A stretch of 64,000 nucleotides of DNA. It comes from Nomia melanderi. Taxonomy: Eukaryota; Arthropoda; Insecta; Hymenoptera; Halictidae. The stretch lies in contig NC_135001.1 of NCBI RefSeq assembly GCF_051020985.1, forward strand, positions 23,801,896-23,865,895, written 5' to 3'. Shown in pieces: positions 22,771 through 32,400 of the stretch. Every line of letters begins with the position of its first letter. The first letter of the stretch is position 1. The notes under the pieces were generated by a model. That model was not told where the DNA came from and made no database searches. It worked only from the letters and a program-made list of their open reading frames with translations. Position numbers and translations under genes: made by a program.

Positions 22771-22975
22771 CCGTTGCAGCGAACCTGGCACTTTCTTCTG
22801 AGTGGTCGGATTCGGAGGAGCACGTCTCTCCTACACGGATTTTCGATTCTGCCGTATGATTCGCCGAGTCGCGCGACAGAGAGCGCGAAGGGCCGCCTCC
22901 GGACTCGCGATTGGACGTCTCGGAGCGACTGTCTCCGCCCCTGTGACGTCACGAGTGCCAGGTTCGCTGCAACGG
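22771..22975. repeat. GC-rich 205-bp segment bounded by a perfect 21-bp inverted repeat
   Basis: CCGTTGCAGCGAACCTGGCAC (22771-22791) is exactly inverted at 22955-22975. The interior is CpG-rich in otherwise AT-rich DNA and contains the palindrome TGACGTCA (22944-22951), a CREB/ATF-type site. It directly abuts the element at 22984. It could be a MITE or a captured promoter-like piece; no coding frame is convincing. Confidence 0.6.
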
Positions 22976-22983
22976 CGGTACAT

Positions 22984-23590
22984 GCGAGTTGCTCGGAAGC
23001 CAGTGCGATTAAGTCGATTTTCTGATGTTTTCTGATTAGTCATTAACACTCTCCGTGCCGCGTGGGGCGTGTACGAGCCACGCTGAATTTTTCGTTCAGA
23101 CCAGAAATGAATTTCTCATTGAAAAACGAAGAACTTTTTAAAAATTGATGGTAGAGTCAAATATAGGCATCTTAATTTAATTTTATTTAACCCTTTGCAC
23201 TCCGTAGGCGCCTTTCAGTCGCCATTTTATTTGACACAGAAAAATTATAGAGTTCGACGTTTAATATTAAACTTTGTACAATGCATCGACATGTAAAATA
23301 TTAAAATAAAGCCTCTTTCTTTAATTTATGTGCGATTTCTCGTTAAGTCAGTTCGAAAGAATGTCGTTGGTATTTGATTAAAAAATGTTGAGTATTTCTA
23401 ATGAAAAACTTCTGGAGTGCAAAGGGTTAATTATAAAAGTGTGGGACATATACGCCCCGTTTTTCCTAAGTCAGAAAGCACTTTTGGTTACAGCTTCTGA
23501 GTATGTTTTATAATCATTTCAGAAGGCAGAACAGGAATTTTCTAAATTGCTTTCCGAATTTGACCGCACTGGCTTCCGAGCGACTCGTGT
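22984..23590. mobile_element. Inverted-repeat element, copy B, with nested TTAA element
   Basis: The left end CGAGTTGCTCGGAAGCCAGTG and right end CACTGGCTTCCGAGCGACTCG are inverted repeats with one mismatch. The right 65 bases align with copy A (20172-20684). It contains the separate TTAA-flanked element 23187-23430, so it is the older insertion. Confidence 0.6.
23187..23430. mobile_element. TTAA-flanked MITE, family V (TIR TTAACCCTTTGCACTCC), nested
   Basis: The left end TTAACCCTTTGCACTCCGTAG and right end TCTGGAGTGCAAAGGGTTAA match over 17 bases. The element is 244 bases and sits inside copy B of the larger inverted-repeat family. A further start, TTAACACTCTCCGTGCCGCG at about 23042, suggests another TTAA element around it. 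Confidence 0.78.
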
Positions 23591-24587
23591 ATGTATGTAG
23601 TTGTACATAACTCGCCTCACAATTGGGAACCATTGCTGGAAAACGTCTCTCGGAGCGCAGTTCGGAAAAAAACGGAAGTTCGTGTCATATCCGGTGTATT
23701 TTCTAACACTTTTAACGATAACGTCGCAAGTACTTTTACCACTTAAGCGATCGCGTGCAATCAAGAGGATACTTTTTATAATAAATGTCATTATTAGGAA
23801 GTCAAATAAATTACGAGCTGCGATAATGGAAAAATTTATTCGTACTCTGATCATTTGTTTAATCACGGTTTCACACACTGACGGTACACTGGCTAACATA
23901 CGAGTCGATTAATCAGTTGATACATCGACGTACTGATTAAAAGTGAACACTTTGTCGCAATTCGAAGATAAAGCGAAACGTTGAAGCTCTCGTTGCAATT
24001 AATTCGCATCTCCTTGTACTTACACTACCGAATTATCACGTTTACGTAACGATCCTGAAACACGATCGTTTTCTTTACGGGAAAGAAGAAGCTTTCTTGA
24101 ACGCCAATAGTGTTTTATTTCATTGTGTTCGGAGAATATACGTTCGTCCATTCGATAAATATTCGATAGCACGCGTGTCGCGTAGAAAGTACAATAGGCC
24201 GGTCGATCGCCGGGATTCTCGGGAATATCAGAGGTGAACCGAAAGCTTAAGTGTTAACGAACCCCTCTAAATACGCGTATATGAACACTTTTCATTGTTT
24301 CAACATTATCTCAACATTAACATTACGTCAACACGTTTTTAGAAACACCTGCGTGAATCCACGAAACTAGGCATCGTTACTGTTCAAACATATTTATAAT
24401 ACAACGTGAATATTTATACCGTTGACATCTTAAAATAAAGTATCACACTATAGGTACGATAATACGTGCAATACCAATTTATTATTCGGTACAACTCGAC
24501 GCTACAGCCATCTTGTCGCGCCAACTCTTCGCGCCATTCGAGTCTGATGCTCAACGAAAAGGAATCGCGAGACAACAAGTCAACGAT

Positions 24588-24825
24588 TTAACACTTTGAC
24601 TGCCACCTCGTCCGAATTCGGATGACACCATTTTTTACGTAAACTCAAACATTAATTTTCTCGGTGACGTTTCGAACGAACCGAATTTTGTTGCATGAGA
24701 TATAAGAGGGACGACAGAGCAGTCGTTATAAAGAACCTTGACTTTTTAGTTTCTACTTTATTAAGAAAATTATTTTCACCGCATAGGTATTCCAATGAGC
24801 GTTTATTTGGCAGTCAACGCGTTAA
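24588..24825. mobile_element. TTAA-flanked MITE, family I
   Basis: The left end is TTAACACTTTGACTGCCA and the right end is TGGCAGTCAACGCGTTAA, an 18-base inverted repeat with two mismatches. The terminus is shared with the copies at 77-308 and 11159-11417. The element is 238 bases and non-coding. Confidence 0.75.
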
Positions 24826-24953
24826 TCCGTACATTTGTCCTTTGAAAATCTTGCCAATTACGTTCGATCAGCGGCTCGTCCTTTGAAATTCTAAATACGC
24901 GCAATGTAGCTTCGATAAAGTATCAAAGATGCTTCGAGAATTCAGACGAATGC

Positions 24954-25182
24954 GAGACACGAGAAATATCGGTAATTGTCGGATTGATAACGTGTTTGTA
25001 GATCGAGAAAAAATATGCGCGAGCCGCTGTTGCTTCCCATTGATGGAATTCGATAGAAAAATGCTGTGAAACACGAGAAATATCGTTAATTGTCGGATTA
25101 ATAACGTGTTTGTAGATCGAGAAAAAATATGTGCGAGCCGCTGTTGCTTCCCATTGATGGAGTTCGATAGAAAAATGCTGTG
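24954..25182. repeat. Recent tandem duplication, 114-bp unit, two copies
   Basis: Copies 24954-25067 and 25068-25182 differ at only a few positions, for example ATCGGTAATTG versus ATCGTTAATTG and a few G/A changes. The near-identity indicates a young duplication. No gene is recognised here. Confidence 0.9.
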
Positions 25183-25681
25183 AAAGGTCGTTGCACAAGA
25201 AATGCTTACGCGGTATTTTACGGTAATTTCCTTACGGTAAGAAAGTCTTTCGGAATACACTTATACGTTCCCTTAAACGTTAACCTCGGATCAAGCATCC
25301 ACGCTTTACGACGATTAATACTGTTATCACATCATGAAGTAGATACTTAGTTAAGCGAAAGTTCGTTATAAAGTCGTTACACGTACATGTATATACACAA
25401 CGCAGGCTAATCAATCGTAAGAAACGAGGCTTATATACATTCAACGGAAACAAGTGAGAAACTCACGACTTACGAAATTACGTCCTCGTCGTTTCGCTTC
25501 GCTACCAAATCATCTATAACATACCTATTGTCATTCGTGGAATCGAGAAACCATTCTCAACGATCTAGAAGCTCTCGTTCAAATTCAAATGATCGTATCG
25601 CTACATCGTTGCGCGTTATCGTTTCATCGATGCGTCGAACGCCGCACGATTTCACGTGGAAACATTCACGAAACGAATAAA

Positions 25682-25709
25682 ATTTAATATCAAATAATTT
25701 GATATTAAA
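25682..25709. repeat. Near-perfect palindrome TTTAATATCAAA-TAA-T-TTGATATTAAA
   Basis: Two 11-12 base arms separated by a short AT spacer, ending a few bases before the hAT-like element at 25716. It could form a hairpin or mark an insertion target. Confidence 0.7.
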
Positions 25710-25715
25710 AGTGAT

Positions 25716-26030
25716 CAGTGTTTCCCAGCAGGGGGCAATTTGATTTTTAAAGAAGGCAATTTGAAACTTGGAATATCATTTCATATGTTCCACAATATTT
25801 AACGTAAACAAAATAGCAAAATCATGGTAATATTGAAAATGATATATATGTTACACAGGGGGCAATTTGATTTTTAAGGGAGGCAATTTGAAACTTGAAA
25901 TACCATTTCATATGTTCCACAATATTTAACGTAAACAAAACAGCAAAACCATGGTAATATTAAAAATGATATGTACGTTAAATAGGGGGGCACAAGAGTT
26001 TCATGGCACAGAAAAGCTTGGGAAACACTG
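25716..26030. mobile_element. hAT-like non-autonomous element with an internal tandem duplication
   Basis: It starts CAGTGTTTCCCAGC and ends GCTTGGGAAACACTG. These are inverted repeats of the CAGxGTTTCCCA type common in hAT elements; pairing extends to GAT/ATC outside. The interior is two copies of a unit of about 127 bases (25730-25856 and 25857-25984), each starting AGGGGGCAATTTGATTTTTAA, followed by a partial third start. No transposase is present. A clear 8-base target duplication was not found. Confidence 0.65.
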
Positions 26031-26305
26031 ATCTACTCGGAACGAGTAAGAAATAGACGCAGGAAGACGAACGAGCGTATAGCGAGCGGCCAGTTTAGCC
26101 TGGAGTTTGCCAGAAACGTTCCGGGACACGCGGGAATGATAGCTAGGGGTCTCTCGATGTTCCTCGACAGTTCCATTTCGTCCTCTAATCTAAGTATAAC
26201 ATTAACAAATGTAAATAGTCTCTATAAAACACGACTAACTCGTAGAACACGAACGCGTTGCTGTAAATTTCTGTAAAACGCTCGAACGGAATTCACGTAT
26301 TACGA

Positions 26306-26532
26306 TCATTTGTTGACCTCGAGCGTCAACGAGGTCTCCGGCTGGGTCCAGATGTAGCCGGTCCGCGTGATGCTGCAATGCGCGTCGTAGTATCTACCGG
26401 GTGCACGGCAGTAGGACCATCGCGGGCAACGGCACCGAAATTTACTGTGGAACTCCTCCTTGCAGACCTCGTTCCACCAGCAAGTCCGCTGTAACGTGAA
26501 ATCCTGTACGATCTGTTTCATTTGCTCTCGCA
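26306..26532 (-). CDS. Last exon of an unrecognised small Cys-rich, probably secreted protein
   Basis: The open frame ends with TAA at 26306 and codes for about 71 residues after a likely acceptor near 26530 (ttggctgcgag). It contains seven cysteines in a compact stretch (TCWWNEVCKEEF, FRCRCPRWSYCRAPGRYY, DAHC) and ends TSLTLEVNK. The spacing suggests a disulfide-rich secreted domain. I do not recognise the family. The reading frame is closed upstream by a stop at 26546-26548, so earlier exons carrying a start and signal peptide must lie further right on the minus strand; none could be identified. The Cys/Trp/Tyr-rich composition is unlike a random frame, but a lone exon remains tentative. 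Confidence 0.42.
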
Positions 26533-26639
26533 GCCAACAACGTTGTCAGAGTAGTAGTTTCGACGCTTTCACGGCCTGGAGTGTTACATTCGTTTCTGGC
26601 CAGCTGGGCCAGCAATTGGTCAGCTGAACAATTAAAATA

Positions 26640-26842
26640 ACTGGTGACCATTGATCCAGAACATGAACAGGGTACGTATTTAAAGAGACTCTTCCCTGAC
26701 ACACATCAGTATCAGTGTACTTTTAGCCCCCTGATGAAGTCTGCTGCAATGCTGCCGAAACGTTGGGAACAAATTCCTAGTGGACACGGCTCTCACCCGA
26801 AAGCCAGAAATGAATGTAACATTGTTAGAATCCTGATATAAC
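26640..26842. mobile_element. Possible retroelement fragment with CTGATGA...GAAACG motif
   Basis: CCCCTGATGAAG at about 26730, followed 20-odd bases later by GCCGAAACGTTGGG, resembles the CTGATGA/GAAAC pairing seen in repeats derived from Penelope-like elements, some of which carry hammerhead ribozymes. The stem between the two motifs does not pair well here, so a functional ribozyme is doubtful. No reverse transcriptase is present. Confidence 0.25.
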
Positions 26843-29536
26843 AAGAGAAGCTTTTCAACCAGCACACGCTGATTTAGATGAAACTCGTGCCGTAGATTTC
26901 AAGACAATGGACAATGGTTTTATGAGTATAAGTGCAGTGTTTTCTATGGGTAGCCTATGGAGGGAAACTTTCTCGAGAAAAATTAGTCTAAGGGTAGTTT
27001 CGATCCTCTTATTCTGCTATATCCTTGGTGATCGAAGATACTAGGAATTAAGAGATAAAACCGGACGAATTCCTCAGTCAAGTGATCTCCTAGCAGAACA
27101 TACGAAAATAATGGAATATTTGAACACATTCGAGGCCGATACGAACGCGTTAATATACTCGACGTACAAACTAACATAATGTCACGCTACATTCGATACA
27201 CGGCTCCCAAAGGAAAAATTCGCAAAACGGCCGAATCACAAATTGAATAAAACTGGCACTCTGAAAATGCCAGGAACAAATCCGACAATCCTCGGAGCTG
27301 ATCGCCAACGCAACCGTCAAAACCTAGCAGCTCAAAGATCACTTGACACTCGATGCACGACTGGGCCAGGATGAGATTTAGTTTATTCGCATTCCGCTTA
27401 CCTCCGCCAAGTAGCCTCTCACACTTTGATCGCTGTAATTTCGCTTTTTAATTAGGTGCTTCGCAGTTGTCGTGTACACGTCAGCGCAGAGTACCAGTAT
27501 CAGTAACAGGTGTAACGCTAATCCCTCCTGCGAAGACGAATGATCAGTTTAGGGTACTTAGCCTTTCAGCGTCCTTCGGTTTCGCATGGGAAAAGTCGAG
27601 ACCGAGCGATTTAGAGAACGGAAGATGGATGGACAGAAAGGGACGACACAGAAGGAGAACGAAAAATGCTCGAAAATTTGGACGTGACGGTTGAAACGGT
27701 GTAACGACGCAGTAGGTTCGCTAGTTCGACGAAGACTCACATTGTCGCGCATTTTGACCGGTTCGGTCCTCGTGGAAATACCTTGTCGCACAGCCGTGTC
27801 GGGAATATCACGGGGGAAAAGGAGATGTGTCACAAGGCTGGCCGCATACTTCGTTTTCGCTGCTGCACGTTTTGTACGAGCACTTGAAATAAAAGAGTAT
27901 GCTACGTGTGGCACGCGGCGCATGCGTACGGCCCGGCTCTTCCTCTCCTGCGTATCCGCGAATCGATCGTCGCGAAACTTTCAATTTTTCCACGGCAATC
28001 TTTTTCCCCGATCGCGACAACCGCGAGTTACTCGACACCCGCGCGATCCGATTTTACCGGAAACCCTGCGGAATCGATGCCGAACGGATTAAGTCGTAGC
28101 ACGCAGTCGAGGCTAACCTACAAAATGTTCCTTTTAAATTCGAAGTGAGAGTACTTTTAGTTCGTTGATGGTTTCACGCGTGCACCACTTTGGCCGCGAG
28201 GGTTTTACAGGCTGAATGTAAATATATCTCTTTTTCTTTTATATTTACGAAGATCAGTTCTGTTCGGTATTATTACGATTTATTTGAAATTATTGAACTT
28301 TCAAATTTACAGAATTATTATGAATGTTGTATTACCACGTGTTCAAAATGTTTTCAGTATTTTGTATAATGCGAAAGAAATGCAGGTGAGCTTAAAGTTG
28401 TGGCAGATTTTTCTTTCTGAACATTTTTTCCTCTCCACTTTCATCGATGTTTAAACGCTGTGCTTAGATTTAAAGGATTTCAAGTGAAATAAATAAATAT
28501 CGTGTTTACAAAGATTATGGTTGTTCTGATATTTATAAGAACTTGAGAATAATAATTTTTGTTATTTTAAAAAATATTATATAATAAATAATTATGTGTA
28601 TTAGTTATCATTCTTAGTATTTTTAAATTATTATTAGTAAAAACGTAACGAATAAGGTTACGATTAATTCATATTTACTAAAATTGTTATTGAAGTATAT
28701 TTTAGATACAATATTATTTGTATACACAATAACTTAATTAACTTATTTATATACAAATTCACTTAATTTTTATTTTTACTATGAAACACAGACCACTGCA
28801 ATAATTAAATGAATAATAAGTATTATTTACTAAATACAGAATGTTGTTGAATCTGTTTTATCATGGGTTTCCATCATAACAATTTGATTTCCGCTGAATA
28901 TGCATTTTGTTATAAAGTATTTCTGTCTATATGCAAACAACTCAAATGCATTGTTCACTGGAATGTCGAGTTTAATTTTTATTTACGACTGAACTGTAAC
29001 ATTAATGGCTAATAAAGCGAACAAAATTTAAAAAACGGAAACAGTTTGATTGTTTACATATCTTAGACGTCAAGTACGAAACTTGTATATAATGTCCGGT
29101 AGCACGGTGAACCATCGTTTGTTATGTTGTACAATATTTTTGTTTATTAATGAAATTAATGTTTTTCAATCTGTATTGCAGGTTGTGAGTGAAAATACGT
29201 TTATACAAGTTCGTTTTTGAAGCATATGTTTTTCTGATAAATATGGTAAACGTCGTCGAATTAAACATTTTGAAAGATAACCTCTATTTTGTGTATCACA
29301 AGTATCGTATGTATTTTTACATGTTTAGTTTTCTGAAATTTTGTAAAATTTCTAGATAAACTATACAAGTTATTTGCACAGCGTTAAAACATTGTTTTGT
29401 TTAAAATCTATATAATCTGTGTGCTACGAAAACTATTATAAATTGGTTAAAAGCACATTGCATCGTTTAAACCAAATGTATTTGATGAATTTTCTAGTTA
29501 CTTGGCAAATAAATTCAAACACAGCGACTTGTAACA
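26843..29536. other. Intergenic and COMMD3 upstream region
   Basis: A moderately CpG-rich patch lies at 27440-28110, possibly a promoter. A likely non-coding 5' exon donor is at about 28385 (ATGCAG|gtgagc) and a possible 5' UTR exon starts after the acceptor at about 29181. Short frames in the CpG-rich patch overlap on both strands and show no homology. Confidence 0.35.
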
Positions 29537-30259
29537 ATGGAATTGTCAAAAGATGTGATCGAAGGTCTGTCAAATATCTCAAATGTAAACATTATTGGCG
29601 AAGATAATTTCCTACAAATCTTGGACACTGTTATTTCTCATTTGCAGGAAAGTATTATAGAAACAAATTGTAAGTATGTTTTCCTGATATAGTGGTAAAT
29701 AATATTAAATATTACAAAATTATTTACATGGATAAAATTACAGGCATCGTAAAGGCAGCAGATTCGAAAGCTATTTTAACAAAGAAGATCTTCGCCGACG
29801 TATTATGTTTGTTCGTAGAAGCAGCTCAACACGACTTAGACGAAGAAAGTTTGAAGAATTTGCTACATCAGACGTGTACTAACGAACAGAGAAGAAAGAA
29901 ACTATGCGAAGCATACATTAATAACAAAAAAACAATACAGTCTCGACTGGAATTGATAGGCAATAATCCGCCACATATCATCGATGTGGATTGGCATCTA
30001 GACTATCGCGTCAAGGTAATCGATCGGTGAAGAGAACACCGAGCGTTTGATCCACTGACGCTTTATTCATATAAAAATGATTTTTTAGTTGGACACGTGC
30101 AATTCACTGGGTGTTCCTCTTTATCATGTAAGACTTAGTACTAAAGAACATGAAAGGATAAATCATATAACATTCTCATGTACAATACAACAGCTGCAAG
30201 AACTAGTGTTTAAGCTTAAAGATGCTATCAGATACTCAGAGAAACTAACTAATGTGTAA
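29537..30259 (+). CDS. COMMD3: COMM domain-containing protein 3
   Basis: A subunit of the Commander complex (COMMD/CCDC22/CCDC93 plus retriever), which recycles membrane cargo from endosomes; also linked to NF-kB control. Three exons, 29537-29669, 29744-30015 and 30089-30259, give 191 residues (human 195). It begins MELSKDVIEGLSNIS, close to the human start MELSESVQKG. The C-terminal COMM domain is clear: PPHIIDVDWHLDYRVK, then ITFSCTIQQLQELVFKLKDA near the end, as in human COMMD3. Phases are consistent. AATAAA at 30458-30463 is a plausible poly(A) signal. Its 3' neighbour, tail-to-tail, is the BMI1-family gene. Confidence 0.96.
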
Positions 30260-32062
30260 CTCTATAATTTTAGTTATTGGTTTACTTAATACAGTGTGTA
30301 CACATGTATGATGTCTTAAGAGTTTGATAGAAATATTTTTTATAGGTGCAAATATCACGTGATACAATATATGTGTGAATAATCGTCAACACACCTTACG
30401 ACATTATACATGTTCCGTTGAACATTTACACAAGAATTATTATGGTAATCGTTTAATAATAAATTCAATTTTATGCATATAAGTGTAATGGTAAAATCTT
30501 ATACAAATAACAGACTGTGTAAAGTATAATCAACTATATTTTCATAATTAAAACATTCCCTACTTCACGTAGTATTATTACTGTATTGATAACACGCGCG
30601 CGTGTGTGAGAGCGTATGTGCGCGCGCACACAAACATACGCGGAACACTTGCATAAATTCGAAAACAAATGACGATCAACGTTTTTATAAATAAAACAAA
30701 TCTCGAAAAACTTTATTCAAACCGCTTCAGCTAAAACGATATTGAAAATTTCTTCGCGCTGAAATTATACATACTCGTTTCCCATTCGCATCGTTCGCCC
30801 ATTCACTCACTCAGGTACACCTTGTATACAAAAGAGCCGCGCGCGCACACAACCAATAACTTATTAAAAATACATCGCCTTTTGCTCTACAGTCAGACAT
30901 CTCTCTAAAAATTGCTTTCTCGTAATAGACAAAAAAATACTATCAATACGTTCTTAGTTGCTAAAAATATGCGTGTTAAATTATATTAATAATAGATAAT
31001 TTTTTTTTTATATCTAATACATGATATAGATTTCTTTGAATCATTATACATTATTTACAAGTAAATGTATCTAAAAAAAAAGATCGTCAAATATTAAAAT
31101 TTCTCTATACATAACTATTTCTTTCTTTCCGGCACTTAGCGAAATTAATGGTGATCTTTTTCTTTCTTTTTTTTCTTCTTATCCATGCGTGCTATTTTTA
31201 ATAATTCGGTGCGATACAATACATCGACAATGATAACTAATCAAGCTGGAAAGAGAGAAATCTCTCAGGATGTAATAACTTTACCATCATTTCTTTCTTT
31301 CTTCTTTTCTTTTCTTTCTTTCTTTCTTTTTTTTTTCTTTCAACTTTTTAACAACTATCTCTTTTGATCGATTCTTTTAACGTTATTTCATATATAAGTT
31401 TACTGTGTTAAGGCCTCGGAAATTTTACTAGAACTGCTTCCTTTTTCAAACGAGGACACGAAAACCAAGCCGGACAGAACTCATTTCTTGTCATGACTAA
31501 ATCTATCTGAAAGATATCATTCGTTAATCTTCGAGGCTTCGGTTCAATGTCTGGTCAACTGAGACATATCGGTAAAACGAACGATAAAATTTGTTCAAAA
31601 GCATCATAAATACTGACTTTACAAAATTATCTTGCGTAATCACTTCACATAAATAATGTTACATCGAATAGCTATACGCAACGGATTTTCTTACATAATC
31701 TTTACAGAGTCTCTTTCGTCTCAGACATTTTCAAAAGTATTTTCTTGTTCCTTTCATTTTTTCTTTTTTGTCCCCCCTGTCCCCTCACTCGAACCATAAT
31801 TATATTTTCATTTTCTTTAAACTTTATAGCGGTAATCACAATGTCACTTTTGTATGTTCACAACGTGTGTCGCGACTTTGAAAATCGCGTCGAATGAAAA
31901 ATAAAAACATGCGATTCCCCCCCCCCAAATTGCTAAGGACACTATGAAAACAACTTCGTCGAAGGTATGAGGTGTGAAATCTGGCTCCGTAAAACCTAGC
32001 CCATGACAGAGAATGTAGTAACAAAAGAAGCATGTGAATTTTACAAAAGCGTACACGTTAAA
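30260..32062. other. Converging 3' UTRs of COMMD3 and Psc
   Basis: Between two stop codons on opposite strands. Holds the COMMD3 poly(A) signal at 30458, a GT/CA-type repeat at about 30595-30640, a TTTC-rich microsatellite at about 31290-31345 and a run of C at about 31918-31927. A TTTATT at 30712 (AATAAA on the minus strand) could end Psc transcripts and would leave only a short gap to the COMMD3 end. No coding frame is supported. Confidence 0.55.
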
Positions 32063-32363
32063 TTACTTTGAACTTTGAAATTGCACCTCCGTCTTGCTAG
32101 ACTGAGTATCAGATCTTTTCTCTTGTTCCTCGATTTTGCCGCACTTCTCGCGATTCGGCTCGTGCTGCTGTTTCTCGGCACTACTCTCCGAGATCTGGAC
32201 CGGCTGCGTTTCGTTCTGCTCGTTCTGCTGCTCCGCGCGTTTCTCTACTGGCCCATCGTCACTGTTTTTGTTAGCGAGGCTTCCGTTCATCTGAGAAACC
32301 GACTTCTCCCCCCGTTTCTTATTTACATTATCACTGTTCTCGTCGGGTCGCTTCTTCTCCGAG

Positions 32364-32400
<37 letters not shown>

